Positions 50,521 through 64,000 of a stretch of DNA of 64,000 nucleotides are shown piece by piece. Origin of the DNA: Eleginops maclovinus (taxonomy: Eukaryota > Chordata > Actinopteri > Perciformes > Eleginopidae); NCBI RefSeq assembly GCF_036324505.1, contig NC_086360.1, positions 20,710,761-20,774,760 of the forward strand, given 5' to 3'. Within the stretch, counting starts at the first letter, position 1, and each line of letters starts with the position of its first letter. A program made the translations under genes and the position numbers. The notes below the pieces were generated by a model. It saw nothing but the letters and a program-made list of their open reading frames with translations. It was not told where the DNA came from and made no database searches.

Positions 50521-52933
50521 CACTATTACCTGCTCTTTAGAAAGGCCTGGAATTAAATGTGGGGATGAAATGTCAGGGTAATGGGGAAGAGGATGCGGGT
50601 CGATGGGATGCACACTTGATCATTCCCTAGTGGCCTTCTCCTGATCCAGACAATATACTGAATGTGTCTTCCTCATGAAAGAAGTTCCATTGCGCGTAGC
50701 TTTGTAGACCTTTAAAGATGAAAATGCAGGGTACTTCTTTTAAATATACTGTTCATTAAAATGACATGGACATATTATCCACTCCATGTGGGCTTGCAGA
50801 GAACGTTATACTCTAGGTATCAACATTTCATGAAAGATGCATCTCTTAAACAGAAACTTTGAGTGAGAAAAAAAACTCATTATTCACTAAGGCATTTCAG
50901 CAGTCTGCTACTCCATACAACTCATAAAGAGGCGTCTATGCACACGCAAACACTATAGTACCTCCAACCTATTAAACTGAGAGGCAGATACCGGCCTGCA
51001 GCCACTAAACACTTGTCATTGTTCATCCCATGTGTGCCCACCAGAGACTGATTACTCTGACCAATCGGGTAAATTATTTGATCAATTAGGTACTTTGGAG
51101 TGGGCATCAACAGTGGCCTGCTGCAGCTTCAAGAGCGGTGGGACTTGGCCCATCAGAGCCGCCTCATTAGGTCTCTGGACTCCACCCAAAAGTACACCAC
51201 AAAGACAAAGATAGAAGGCCAGAGTAAGACAGTAGGGAGAGGAGAGGCAGCGAGAGAAGACTGAACTTCAATAGGTGAGTTAGATGCATTCCTACAGTAA
51301 AGCACCTCTGGGATCAATTGTGTTTATGAGGCGCAACATCTTAAAAACATGTAAAAACAATACAAAGCGATGTAACAGATACATAAGTGGGAGTATTTTG
51401 AGTGTAAGCCATATAATCCATTGTTATGAGACCAATGGGAATGCACTGGTATACAGAATGTTTTTCTCTAAGGATGGCATCAAACAGTCCAGTAATAATT
51501 TAAATGACCAGGGACAACACTACGTGGGGTTTACAGAGGAACACAGACAGTGCTGGCACAAACACATTCCTCGTATCAAACACAGCCGTATAGTACATAA
51601 ATATATGCACAATACATTAATGGCTTCTGCTCATCTGAGCAAGTGGCAAGGCTAGAGCAGCAGGGGGAAAAGAGACGTTACACACGTTCCATCAGATGTC
51701 GAATCAATTAGTCACGACCATCTTCCAGAGTCAGAAATAACCACTCGTCCCACCGTCTCCAGGGAGCCAGGGATAGGCCTGGGCAACAGAGGAGCGATGG
51801 GAAAGGATCCAGGAACCCAAAGGGGGGTAAAAAGGAGGAAAAGGAGAAAATGGGATAAATAATGCTGTATGTTCTATACTGCACAAACTAGTGTCTCTAT
51901 TTCCTCTGGATTTCCATATACACAGACAATCTAGCGGCTCAGCAGAAGTGCTTTGCATATCAGAGGGCACTGATTTTGCACGCTGCAAACACTCCGGTCA
52001 TTAACATGTGATGACATTATCTTCCTAATCGCACTACAGAGGGTCTCCTCTATAATGTATACAACACATCTGTAGCAGCGACTCCAACCCTTTCTGACAG
52101 AGCCATGGTTTTCATTGGGCTGCTGTTTGTATCTTTTTTCTCGCCACAAAGCCTTTAATCTCTTAATCTGAAGCATAAAGCAAGTGTATACAGCACAGAG
52201 ATCATGTGACCGCTTTGCTAAAAAGGTAAAGAGACATGATTATTCTGTTTAAAAAGGGAAACACAATGGAGATCTGTTTCCCCGCAGGCTAAAAATAATT
52301 TAATCTGTCATGTAGGTGCACAAATAACAGCCTTACACCTGAATAGCACCCATTATTACCGGGATGCTGAAGTTGGTAGCCGATAAATCTGTTTCTCCTC
52401 ATGTGTGCTGAGGTGGAGAGAGGAGAAGCCATTGTATCTGCTCAGATTTACTTCTAGCTTTGGTAATCCCCCTGAACCATCAGATTGGAGAAATGTGTGT
52501 TGAAAGGAAGAAAGCTGAGAATAGACTGAATGAAATCATCTAAAATACTTTTATTAAAATCTAAAGAGCTACAAAATGGTGTTAGCTGTACTTCTGAAGC
52601 AGATATTCATTGTTATAGTTTGGTTTAAAGATACACAAACAGCTTCTATAAGTTGCACAAAGTAACATTGATACTCTGACAAAAGCTGCTACCGATTTCT
52701 ACAAGTCAAATGCTTTATGTTTTTGGTTGAGGATTTCATGGTACCAAGATCCCACATTTCCTCACAGCTATGCAGCTGAAGCGCTGGAAGTAATATTATT
52801 CACAGTTCTAATGGTGAGATCTTTTTAATAGGGCGAAGACAGGTGGTCCCCACTGTATGCAGCACTGGCCAACCCTGTGGGTGTAAGTGTTGTTGTTTGC
52901 ACATGGCCTCAACCCCTGGAGGCAGCGAGGGAG
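50521..52933. other. Non-coding segment
   Basis: No gene is supported. The 123-codon + frame (51284-51655) has no recognised domain. No notable repeats. Confidence 0.5.
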
Positions 52934-52948
52934 AAAAAAAAAAAAAAA
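52934..52948. repeat. A15 homopolymer
   Basis: Fifteen A on the + strand followed by purine-rich sequence. No retroposon body is visible upstream. Confidence 0.95.
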
Positions 52949-54676
52949 GAGGGAAACTAGCAAGAAAGAGACAGAGAGAGGGACTTCTCACAATCCCAGG
53001 TTGCGGCTAACGCTCCTTGTTTGTAAGGGTTGGCAGGGGAGCATCGGCAAAAAAGCGCCACAAAGCTCTGGTCCCCGCTCTGATTCCGCCACATTAGACG
53101 GCGTGTTTGTGCCCTAGGGATCGCAGCGCCTCAGCCTGTGTTTGGGGTACTTTGTCAGATGACTCAGAGTGTGTGATTTATGAGCTCTGGAAAGGTTGCA
53201 TTTCCAGCACGCATGGACGTCCGCATGGTAAATGGAGAAATTCTGAATTTATTAACATACAATGAATGATGATTAATGTTTTGGTATAGATCATGCTCTC
53301 TTTCAGATGTCTCAGTGTGCGGGTGATATATGCAGCAATAAAGTAATATGTATGTACTCAAAAGCACATTGTGTGAATCCATGACTGTTGAAGATACATA
53401 CACACCGTGTGTCTGTGTGATGACAGTGTTGGAGGATTTGATAGCTTCAGAACTATGTATACAGACATAGCTCAACAGGACTTCTACCACATGCATTGTC
53501 CCCACACAAAGTGAACTCCTCTCTGGCACAAGCACCTTGCATAGCCAATGAAAGGATGAATTAAAACAGAGAAAACTGTGAGCAAAAGAATGCAATTTAG
53601 ACCGACATCAGGCTACATTTAGAGATCCATTCGTCAAAATCCCCACCATTATTAACTTTTGTATTCTACAACACATCTTGTGTCTCCCTCATCAGCTTTT
53701 TCAATATCTTCTCAAATACATTACTGCCAGTGTCGAGCGGGTAGGTTCACCCAAGGCCAATTACAGCAGTGAACCATAAAGGTAAGCCGTGCTGAAGAGG
53801 GGTTTGTCATATATTTGCCTTTGTGTCCCAGCCAGAACCCCACAGTGGTAGGTGGGAAATACAGGGAATGTCAGACATCTTTCTAATAGCACTGACAACA
53901 CAGGAATCAATATGCAGAGGCATGTTTCTGACAGCTTTTTGGAAGTGCGTCTACATGGGTGAATGTGAGTCTACCCACATGTTTGCATCTCGAAATGGTG
54001 AATCAAGGCTGACTTCTACTTATGCAATGACCTTACCATTTCACCCTTAGAATGAGGCTGAATATTGCTCTACACTAGAGGTAGCTGGTTGGAGCGATCA
54101 TTCCATTGTGTAGTAAAAAAGTGTGTGTACGCATACCTTGATGTGGCTTTAAGTATGAGCACTTTGGCGGCATGTGAGGCAATTTGCGTGTTCATGTTTC
54201 TGTGTTCATTCTGTATAGATACAGAATTTATGTGTCAGCGACTATGCAGCCGTGCACACGCGTGTGGGCTAACTTTATATGTATGTGGTTGCTGTCAGAA
54301 GAAACTGACTGGTGATGAGGGATGGAGGGAATCAGAAACACATTGGGCTGGGAATGGGGTGTGAGCCGCAGGGTCGCCCTGGCACAAAACAGAGCTGCCT
54401 CGCACATCATTACCCTCATCACCCTAATGCGCACAATACTTAGAGCTACAGAAAGGCTCGACTCCGGAACACACACATAAAGAACCACGCGCCTGCACAG
54501 GACAGCACACACAGAAGGACAAACTGTGCCTCACACGTGCAAGCAACCTGTGACGAGCTCGGCTTACTCTGTTAACTAAAACTTCCAAGTGAGAATGTCA
54601 CTCTGGTAAAAGTTACTAACTGGAGAAAAACAAAAACATTATAGATGCCTGGATTTTGATACTAAACTATTCAAAC
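52949..54676. other. Non-coding segment
   Basis: A 143-codon minus-strand frame (53164-53595) has no known domain. The sequence is otherwise unremarkable. Confidence 0.5.
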
Positions 54677-54709
54677 GGGGGGGGGGGGGGGTTTAGAGGG
54701 TGCAGAGGG
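54677..54709 (+). repeat. G15 homopolymer with flanking G triplets
   Basis: Fifteen G (54677-54691), then GGG at 54698-54700 and 54707-54709 with six-base spacers. Quadruplex-prone on the + strand. Confidence 0.93.
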
Positions 54710-56127
54710 TTAGAGGTTCTCCTTAACCTGCTCTTAAAGTAACCAGGTGAACGCACTTCTTCGCACCAATGAATCCTTCCCCATTTGGAAAACACATTCA
54801 ATGCATTTCAAGACTTTAAAGATGAGAGCCATTTCAAACAGGATTGAGCTCCACTGGGAAAAGTATACCTATTCCACTGCAGGACCTCCATAAAACCACA
54901 GTAGTTTCACACTGTAACGGATGCCTTCCTCCCTTCTTGCTGCATGGGAGGTTTTAGGAATGGTAAGAATGGGGGAGAGAAATACAGAGAAGAAAAAAAA
55001 GAGGGAGGAAGAAGAGAGAGCAGGAGATACGATGCAGAAGAGTGGAAGAGAGAGTTAAGCCAAGCATAAAATAACTTCAATCTAACATCCTCTCAGCGGG
55101 GCGGTAAGAGGCAAATAGCAATCCCACCAATGCTGTGTACTCAAGGGGGTTCCCCCCACCTCTCACTGACCCATAGAGAAGAGGATCATGGGAGAGCAGG
55201 GATGAGACAAACCCACTTCAATTAAGGCACGGCGACGTCTCGTCAGCACGGCAGATGAGGTGTCAGAGAGTTCAGCCGTGGATAGATCACAGGGAAAAAA
55301 ACAGTTCCTGGCTCAGCACAGTCAGGATCTTCCTGCATCGGACCTTCCGTCCCATTCCCCTTCTGTCTGAATTGTATTTCATTGGTCGGCAGCCATTTAA
55401 AAATAAAGATTTTTTTTTTACTTTCCATCAGGGTTGGTTTGGCAGAGATGTCGGCAGACCCACCAGTGATTCTTCTCACAAGCCTCTTGGATGCTGGGAT
55501 AGATCAACTTCTTATCAAATGTGTGCATTAGCAGCCAGCCGCCTCAACACACCTGCAAATGGCATTTAAAGGTCAACATGTACATGTGGGAAGCCTCATG
55601 CTACATATTAGGGAGCATGGAGGGAGTGAAATCAAAGGAATGTTTGGGAGAAAGAAAGACTAAAAAACAGATGACTAAAAAGGAACCGTTTCATGGGGTG
55701 AGAACGGTGCCAAGTTGCCAGGTTGCCTTAGCCACCGAGGGAAATCATCTCATTGTGCTAATAAAAAAACATTCTATTTTTGCAATGCATCTCACACCAT
55801 TCCAGATCCACTGCCGCAACAGGAAAACTGTGCCATGCTATACATAGAAAGAGATTGTCTTTAAAGTGTGAGAGGCCAGGGGGGGGCACAGTAGGGGGAC
55901 AGATACTGGGAGACCCTGGGATATCTGCATGGCTACTCTTCTGCCAAGGATTTCTAGGAGATATCTCTCTCTGTGATTAGATTGACATTACCATAATATC
56001 AGCTTTGTCACCTCGCAGGCCAACTGTTAAGGGAAAGTGCCATTCTTTCCTCTTTTCCCACAGAGGCATCAAGCAGGCAGGCAGGCCGCCCAAGGTATAG
56101 AAGCTGCTTTCTGCTCTCTCTTTTGCG

Positions 56128-56137
56128 CCCCCCCCCC
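56128..56137. repeat. C10 homopolymer
   Basis: Ten consecutive C on the + strand. Confidence 0.95.
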
Positions 56138-56558
56138 TCTCCTGTAAGCTCCGCTTGGGAGATACAAGCTGGAATTGGCTCGCATCCTTGCCTCTTCCCC
56201 AACGCTCTGCGTGGCTGCCTGGTGTCAGAGCGCCAACTCTCCCGGCCCAGCTGCACTGATTAGCACGGGCAGATTATTAGCCAGGCATCTCCTGGAAGCG
56301 CTGCATACTTCTTCTTTGTTGTTTCACTTTCAAATGGTCCCACACCGCTTACAGTATGGGTCTAATCCCCCTGCAGAAGACTAGTAAAAGTTATAAAATA
56401 AAGAATTAGCCAGCACAGTTAGAGGCAAATGAGCCGGACGTAGGTGATGTGAATGTGTTAGTCGTGTGTACGGATACATCAGCAAAAAGTGATTCATCAG
56501 CAATGTGAAAAGAGCTCTCTCATCTTTCATTCCTTGTCTCTCCCTCCCCACACTTCCA

Positions 56559-56578
56559 CCTCCTCCTCCTCCTCCTCT
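56559..56578. repeat. (CCT)n trinucleotide repeat
   Basis: About six CCT units. They give the run of Gly (minus strand) and Pro (plus strand) in spurious frames. Confidence 0.93.
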
Positions 56579-57751
56579 TTCTAGCACCTGTTCTGATGCC
56601 AGGATTTCACCTCCCAAACCCTGGGACGTGGGCACCCCGCTCTCAAACTTGTGCACTGCCTTATCTGTACCCCACACACTAACATCCAGCATCTGAGGCA
56701 TCCTTCTCTCCCTGTGCCAGAAATATGCCGGCGTCTCTCTCTCGCTCTCCCTCCATTCTCTATCATCGTTCTTTTCTCTTTCTCCCTCGCTCTCTCCCTT
56801 TCTCTCTAGAGCTTTGCATTTGAAATTGAACAGACACACAGCCAATTTATCATAGGTTGACACGTGTCATGTCCAAGGCCTAACCACAGGGACTTACAGT
56901 AGGCATTGCATTTATCCCCTTTGTTGTCAGCAAGGACCAAGACAATACCAGGAGCTATTAAAAAAAAGGGATAGAGAAGGAGTGAGGGAAAGAGGGGAGA
57001 ATATACCACTAAACATCAGCCGAGATTGCATACCTCTGATGTTTACCCCTCTGAAAGGTTACAGACCCCTGCAAGGTTGAAGCCAGCACGTTTAGCTAAC
57101 CAACAATCAGATGTGTGGCGAGGCAAGGCATCTGCGTACAACCCCGATATAAAGCCAGGACAGGCTGAGAGATTAGGTGGAAGCAATATGGGACTGAACA
57201 TTTGTGCTAAGGTGCAGACTTTATTTAAATTCTAATATTAACGTGCAATACTCAGATGGACTTACGGACCTGATAAAAATGTAAAAGAGAAAGTTCTATC
57301 TGACTGAAATACACCTCTGAAAAAACCTTTCAGAAGAATCTCAAATGCATAAAGAAGCCTAGAAAGTTTCCTCCCACTTCCTGAGCTGCCATTTGGATGC
57401 TTTCATAAGCTGCAATAAAGGGTGGGTGAGATACTTAATGGTAATCATTCCTGAGACATGAAAGGGGACAAAACTGTTAATGTGCATCATATAAAACCCT
57501 TCTGTTTAATCACCTTATCAGTGTATTATCGCTCCTCTCTTTGAACAGCTTCTTTAAAATAACACAAGTCCTTATCGTTATACTTTGTGCAAGAGGCGAG
57601 GAAGATGACCCCTCCTGATAATGATGTCACTACAAAGAATGTATATATTCTCCTTATGCAGACTAGGTGGAAAAGATAAAGAGAATGGGGACAGAGGCTA
57701 ATGAGATGAGGGAGGGGTGTGTGTTCATATCTGTATGTGCATGTGTCTGAG

Positions 57752-57755
<4 letters not shown>

Positions 57756-57790
<35 letters not shown>
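57756..57790. repeat. (TG)17 microsatellite
   Basis: About seventeen uninterrupted TG units, with scattered GT-type steps in the preceding 40 bases. Confidence 0.97.
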
Positions 57791-57794
<4 letters not shown>

Positions 57795-59726
57795 AGTTAT
57801 AAACCACAAGGTTATTAATTGGCATCTTGAATGTCCATAGGCTTACATTTATTCCACTTAAACGCCATGGTATTTGACATGAATGTTGAATAGGTTGTCT
57901 GCAGGGAATTTATATTCAACCGAGTGACTGAATTCAACTGGCAGACATTCCTCACAATGGTCAAAGAAACTTGAAAGACAAAGTACCGTCCTCCATCTCC
58001 TCGTACTCAAAGGCAGCGTTCATTCTACAACATCATACATCTTTAGTCTGTGACGGTCGACTAGGCCAGCAAACTTAAGAGCCGCTGAGACTGTTCATTA
58101 CCCAGTTGTAAGTGACCTTTTACAAACTAGCTAAGGAAGCCATTTTGGCTCTTCCAGTAATTAACAAGTGGTTATGCATGGGAGACAATTAATGGAAGGT
58201 CAAGTGTTTGCCTGCTACCCTTTTCTAGATGCCATTGGGCCCCTGACACAGAACTTGAAGTTCAGAGCTCATCAGCTCCTGTCTGGTTTGCAGAATATGG
58301 CTTAACACATGGGAATAAGTCACCTCTGTACTCTGTAGCGTGAGGTGGACACAGCCTTTGGTTTCCGTCTAGACTTGGAGAGAAGAGAGCATAATGTGGC
58401 TCTGTTGCTAAATATCAGATATGAATCCAATAGAAGAAAGGAGAGTCGATGAGAGGATGAGGGGAGACCCTGGAGTCGGGCCGTTTAATGAAAAGTGCCC
58501 TCACTATGTGTATACTGAGGCTTTAATACTCAGACAGAGGTTGAATGATAACTGAAATAAAGGTAACCAATACCTAGGTCCTTAAGGATAAAACAAAAAA
58601 AATGAGACACTTACACGTCCCGAGCTACGCCTGTACGTGGTTGAATTATTCTGCTCCTACAGCCTTGTATATTTACCCTATTTTTTACTTTCATAGCGTA
58701 AGGCTGATGTTGACTGCTATTAAATTTCCCTGGAGGGCGCACTCCTTCACTCACATGCTCCTATCAAATGAGCCAACAAAGCATATCAGGGTGTCGTGTC
58801 TGTGAAACACTGCATCACCTTTGTTCACCCTTCATCAACCCTCCGCCCCCATGCTATTACCTCAGGACTATTCCCTATTCCCTGCTTAACCCTTGTCTAC
58901 AGGACTGGTGTCACACAGGGCACCACTCTACTGCTCTCCATATTCCACAGTCCCTCACCTCCACTGACATCTAACACTCGCTTGTCGCCTCTGACGTGCA
59001 CGCCTGCATACAAACGCGCTCCAGTGCACAGCCGCAAACATGAATACACACGCCTGCTCCTGCAGAGACACATACTGTACGCTAGCAACCCACAAAGTGA
59101 AATGCACACATGGATGATTAGCGTGGAGAGTTTGATGTCTCCAGAACCCTGCCCTCCATCATAGTAGCAGCACTTGTCATTCCCACTGATCTCTGACCCC
59201 TGTGCTCTTCTAAACACATCCCAACACACACACAAGCCCTGGCACACTAGTAAGCGAGTTAACGGTGGAGCAAAAGGTGGCAGGAGAGAGTGGCATTGGG
59301 AACGTCTGTGCCAGTTGCCTGCCGACGGCCCCTTTGGGATTGGTAAAGTTTGATTTGATGGCTTTCCCTGTTAATTAGGGTTTGGAGGTGACTCCTGAAA
59401 TGGAAATGGGCAAAGTGTTCAAAAAAAGATGTGCCAATTCCCACACCCCCTCTATCTCCACCTTCCAAAACATGTGACCCATATACTGGAGCACCTAGTG
59501 AAGAAAGTAGAACATCAAGACATTTGAAGTTATAGGCCACTCTGTATTTGTGTGCTTCTGCCAACGGAGGCAGGGCAGTTCAGTCAAACAACTAATGTGA
59601 AATAGGCTAAAACTTGAATGTGAACAAAGTCAACAACAAATAAGAGAACAAAGAAGTGAATGTTTGTTCTTTAATTAATTGTGCACGCATGTTTGTCCAA
59701 GCATCTCAATTTACATGTCAAGGAAC

Positions 59727-59741
59727 ACTGTCCCCTGCTGG
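59727..59741 (-). promoter_or_regulatory. CTCF-like motif, reverse
   Basis: ACTGTCCCCTGCTGG on the + strand; its reverse complement with flanks reads AGACCAGCAGGGGACAGTG, which differs from the 19-base CTCF consensus at only two positions. It is the best CTCF match that I found here. Confidence 0.45.
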
Positions 59742-60448
59742 TCTGGAGAAGAGCTACAAAGTAAAAACGCTTCATAGGCATTAGCAGCTCTGCCTTTTCC
59801 TCCTCAATGCAAAGCTGTGAGGAGTAGAGTATGAGCGGGGGAAGTCAACAAAAAGGATAACAAAGTAACATAGAAAACTTAAAAAACAAATAAGCACCTT
59901 ATTTAACCTGTCAACTCCGATATTTAATCACAAGAGGGCCAGGATAAGAACCATCTTTCCTACACAGGACTGCTTTCTCTACCTTTACCCCCTGTAAGAC
60001 CTTTCACTGCAGTGTGAGACTCTTAAACACATGCAGTGCACAGTGGCCCAGCTATTTCTGATTTACCGTGTGCGTGCCGTCCTCCATTTTATTTTACAGC
60101 TGACTGGGATGCTGCTGCAGGACGCTGCAAAAAGCCCAAGGTCAGGCCACACAGCCACTGATGAGACACACACTGATAACGCATACACATAATGTTCTCT
60201 TCTTACACTGCCCGTGCATACATGGTTTATTTCGCTCAACTGTCCTCTGCCTTTTTCCGCACAAAGCCAAGGTTTTGTGTTTTTGTTCTTACTGCCATTA
60301 CTGTATGGTTCTTCATCACATAGCATTGAGAGTATAATTCAATTAAATAGAGCAGTTATTTACATACAGTGAGATTACGGCATAGCAGGGTGAGAGAGGT
60401 GAAGAAGTAGAAAGAGTAGAGGGGGAGAGTCTAGGAGATGACATACAT

Positions 60449-60487
60449 GGGGTGAGTGGGGGAGAGGAGGGTTGTTGGGGGTGGGGG
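60449..60487 (+). other. Putative G-quadruplex sequence
   Basis: Five G runs of three or more (60449-60452, 60458-60462, 60469-60471, 60477-60481, 60483-60487) with loops of 5, 6, 5 and 1 bases, satisfying the standard quadruplex pattern. Folding in cells is not established. Confidence 0.55.
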
Positions 60488-61881
60488 AACACTAACAGTG
60501 TGCTGACAGCATGTAGAACAGTCACCAGATATCTTTAATCAGTGAAATGTATTTCCCTCCCGCTCCGCCCGGGAATTGTTCAGCGGTCAGACCTGCTGGG
60601 GCGACACAAATGAATCTTGGCGGAGGTGTGGACAAAAGGCGGCCGTAAGGTTATGGCATGTAGATGATTGGAACTCTGCCGGTTTCTAAGGGAGCTGCCA
60701 CGTCCCACAGAGCGGGTGTCACAGGCAGATGATGGGGACAGGGTACCCGCTCCCCGACCAACAATGGCAGGGGAAGGGCTGCAGCATTGTGGAGGCTGGA
60801 GTGTGTTTGAACGCACACACACAAACACAGAAATAACTAGGAGTGTACGCCTACACAAATATGACCACATAAAAAAAAAAACAGCCCCAATGAATCTTTC
60901 TAGAAATGTTTTTGATCCCTGAATCACCCACAGAAAAAGCTTTGTGCAAGCAGTGTTGGGCATGGAAATGAAATTAAAAATACAAATTATACAATGAAAA
61001 GCAGTCAATGCCTTATCTATGTTGCCATTTTGGAGAATTATTATTCTTACGAATGCAAAACAATAATAACAATTAACATAGCTGTCAGAGCAACTACTGT
61101 ACTCTTTGATTCTTATTTGAATACGCATGATGGCCTTACTCTGAAGCTGTAAAACGGTACAGGAAAATAAATAAAGTGTTTGTTTCAGTTCACCTCACAT
61201 TAGTCCTTTTTTTAGATTATAAATGAACATACTTTGCACTTATTTAGATCTCATCTTAACGGGTCTCATTATGTTAACTTGTAAAACTGAGTAATTTGAT
61301 TACATGCTATACATAGTGTTGTCCACTTGGCCAGAAAACCCCTCAATATCCCAGTCCCCACCTGAGAACAATGAGAATTATTAGCAGAAAGACAGATTTT
61401 TTTTTAGTCCGAGACTTATTTGTCAGATTTGTCTGCCTGTTGTACAAGGTCCTCTGTGCAAAGGATAGAGGGAAAACCAATTTAGGCTTTCCTGGCCTCA
61501 CATTGTTAACCAATCAGAATCCAGTGGGTGTGGGTAAAGGCTGTTAGGGGTGTGGCTTCTGATGCCCCATGACCCGAGTCCCTGAGGGAACCTCACTCAT
61601 GCAGATGTCTTGTCTGTACTGCACTCTCCTCCTCTCAAACCTACCACCACTTATCGTCAATGACAAAAAAAAAATGTACAAAAAGAAACATTCAGAATGG
61701 CCTAGAAACGTGTTGTAGAGCAGGGATTCTCAAGGCCTTACCAATAGAAGGCAGAAACACAGAGGGAAAGGGAAGCTCCAAACCATAGGTCGGAAAAAGG
61801 GCAAAGCACCAGGTGCGGAATTGTGGGGTACAAATATTGAAAAAGGAAAGAAGGACGGTTGAGTGGAGAGGAGGATAAGGT

Positions 61882-61986
<105 letters not shown>

Positions 61987-62120
61987 TGAGAGAGAGAAAG
62001 TGGAAGAGAGATTTGGTATATGTGCAATTCTGTGCAGAGGTGAGAATGTTCTTAATGGGATACAGGTGACAACATGCTGACCACAGCCACTGAACAATGA
62101 TTACTCAGGGAGTTTGAGAG

Positions 62121-62233
<113 letters not shown>

Positions 62234-62618
62234 GAGAGAAAACTAAATGAAGCCTCAAAGTAAGAAAAATATGGGGGTATTTCCCAATAATATATATTTT
62301 TTTTGTAAATGGAAGTAGAATCCCCAAAGGTATCTTGCGAGTAAAGAAGGGAGAGATTAAATATTTTTGACGATTGACATTGATGAAAACTTTTTGGAGG
62401 AAGCACAAATGGCATATTAAGCAGACCACTATGAAGTCTATGTTCTTACTGATTCCTTATCTCGTTAATTTCTGTGTATTAAATTAAATTATAATTGTTT
62501 GTAAATGTTGATTTAGCCAAAAATGCTTTAAATTATTTAATTGGACGTGCATACGAGTGTTTTAATCATGCCAAACCATTGGGGAAAATGTAATTGTTAA
62601 TAAAATCAAGTTGAAATG

Positions 62619-62634
62619 TATATATATATATATA
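62619..62634. repeat. (TA)8 microsatellite
   Basis: Eight uninterrupted TA units in AT-rich DNA. Confidence 0.93.
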
Positions 62635-63509
62635 CATCTATAAAGTTTGAATCCATTTTTCTATGATTATAAAATATTAATTAAGAAGTCTTACCTACTT
62701 ACTTACTACTATACAAAACACAAGTGTTTAATGTGATTGATCTAGTACAATGGCAAGGTAAGAACTTTGCTAAATTCAATCAATTGCAGAATTTCAAATT
62801 AGAAAAGAGTTAACATTTGAACTATTAATTACGTAGTAGTTTAGAGATTAAGGTTAATTAATTAATACACAATATGGCTAAACAATTCAACTATTTCCCC
62901 GTCATGCAACCACAACATAAAAGTCTTTGAAGAATTATTTAGATGGAATAATTGAGGTTAGTAACATTATTATGAATGTAAAAATACATTTGTAATACAT
63001 TTTCGGGATAAACAAAATAAATAAACACAAAAAAATATTTTTTTTAATTGGATTATTGAAAAGAAAATAATTGTGTTCTACCTGACTTGTTGTTCTCCCC
63101 ATGAAATAAATCAATGTTTAAGCAAAAGTTGCATTTGATTGGATAATTGTTCACTTTGATTTTTCTATAGTTGATGAAAATAAGAAGTGCATTAACCACT
63201 GATGGCAGGTGATTGTTTTCATTAGTGTTTCTTTGTGACTACCTTGACCCGAGCCTCTCCACCAGTCATTTCTTCTGAAAAGAAAATTGTTAAGTTGCTG
63301 TTCTGTCAAAGCTAATTTATGCAGCATGTCAGAGTGATTTTGAATTATTATAAAAGGCTCTTCAATATTAATTAAAATATTTGTAAGGTAACTTTGTAAT
63401 CCTGCATACTTGTGAACATGCATTGTGGTGTCAAAAGCCCATCATTTATCAGAGCATTATTCTCTTTCCAGTGGTGTTCCCACAACGGAAATGCGTTATG
63501 TGGAACACT

Positions 63510-63524
63510 GGTGCCCCCTAGTGT
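63510..63524 (-). promoter_or_regulatory. CTCF-like motif, reverse
   Basis: GGTGCCCCCTAGTGT on the + strand; the reverse complement reads ACACTAGGGGGCACC, which matches the CTCF core with one mismatch and has a good downstream flank. The core is otherwise intact in surrounding AT-rich DNA, where a GC-rich site stands out. Confidence 0.42.
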
Positions 63525-64000
63525 TAATTATATGGTCTTTTGATTGGACAACACAAATTGAAATAATGCCCAATCAATACTAGCTGGCAGGAAATACACT
63601 TTCTTTTACAGAGGCTTCTACTCTTTTCACTTTTGGATTTTACCTATTTACTGTGTGTAAAAAAAACCTGTATTTCATTATATATTTATTTTCTTAGACG
63701 TAGGTATTAATCAACAAATTAAATATAAACCGACTTCTGAACAACAATCTAAGGTCTATTTTAAATACAAAAAGAAAGAAAAATAAATCTCTGCTTGAAA
63801 AAACCCTGTACTTAACACTTATAAGTCTTAAACTTATAAGGCATTTTGTTTATTTTAAAAGAATAATATGGACATACTACGGGTCTATTCTATCTCTCTG
63901 TAGATGTGTTTGTATGCTCGAGGAGCGGGATGCCTTCCTTCCCGAGTCTCTCAGTAGGTTTGAACTTTAGCCAGTGCCGGCAGTGACATAGACTCTAGTT

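Larger units (their letters stand above)
54710..57755. other. Non-coding segment with purine and pyrimidine tracts
   Basis: Purine-rich tract at about 54,966-55,055; C10 at 56128-56137; (CCT)n at 56559-56578; CT-rich pyrimidine tract at about 56,735-56,810, which on the opposite strand gives a spurious Glu/Arg-rich 160-codon frame. The palindrome GACACGTGTC (E-box CACGTG) lies at 56859-56868. No gene is called. Confidence 0.55.

Noticed and set aside
54072..54086. CTCF-like ACACTAGAGGTAGCT, and a similar ACTAGAGGGAC near 3700
   Set aside because: Three or more mismatches at informative core positions.
56735..56810. Second acceptor-like pyrimidine tract ending in CTCTCTAG
   Set aside because: It is a low-complexity CT tract; downstream frames are short and no good donor is present.
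56381..56863. 160-codon minus-strand frame rich in Glu, Arg and Gly
   Set aside because: Created by the CT-rich and CCT repeats on the + strand.
60580..61128. 182-codon minus-strand open frame
   Set aside because: No familiar motif; part of it reads AT-rich sequence into hydrophobic residues.

Overview
This window looks like non-coding nuclear DNA from a vertebrate, most likely a ray-finned fish. The grounds are very long (GT)n/(CA)n microsatellites (up to about 62 units), many long G homopolymers, low CpG outside short clusters, intermittent polypurine and polypyrimidine tracts, and no recognisable mammalian Alu, B1 or L1 sequence. There is no operon structure, closely packed gene order or ribosome-binding-site pattern as in bacteria. 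Species and locus cannot be named from the sequence alone.

I find no protein-coding exon, tRNA, rRNA, known microRNA, CRISPR array or intact mobile element that I can support. The longest open frames (233, 182, 170 and 161 codons) show no recognisable domain and no convincing exon boundaries. Several shorter frames exist only because a dinucleotide repeat has no stop codons. The window is best read as intergenic or deep intronic DNA, of the gene-desert type that often surrounds developmental regulators. That last step is inference.

Layout: the 64 kb alternate between (a) AT-rich stretches with no visible signal (about 1.6-2.5, 5.6-5.9, 6.3-7.1, 12.1-12.7, 34.1-34.4, 45.5-46.7 and 62.3-63.9 kb); (b) simple repeats, the main ones being eight GT/CA arrays near 1.2, 15.2, 21.6, 35.2, 37.9, 57.8, 61.9 and 62.2 kb; and (c) compositionally balanced blocks of 0.1-0.6 kb with clustered homeodomain (TAATTA, TAATCC), octamer, nuclear-receptor and Pbx-Meis motifs, which resemble vertebrate conserved non-coding elements. 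The best of these lie at about 11.1-11.7, 22.5-23.1, 28.1-28.6, 37.4-37.6, 47.65-48.4 and 50.0-50.5 kb.

The most specific signals are an octamer placed one base from a perfect Pbx-Meis decamer (28545-28563); a perfect DR3 nuclear-receptor element (48316-48330) beside a CpG-dense block that follows a TAATTA/octamer cluster; a CpG-dense segment with an inverted GTTTGACAG pair (37378-37510); a 19-bp palindrome (15570-15588); and four CTCF-like motifs, the first facing the other three. Enhancer or insulator function is not shown by the sequence. It would need cross-species alignment and chromatin data.
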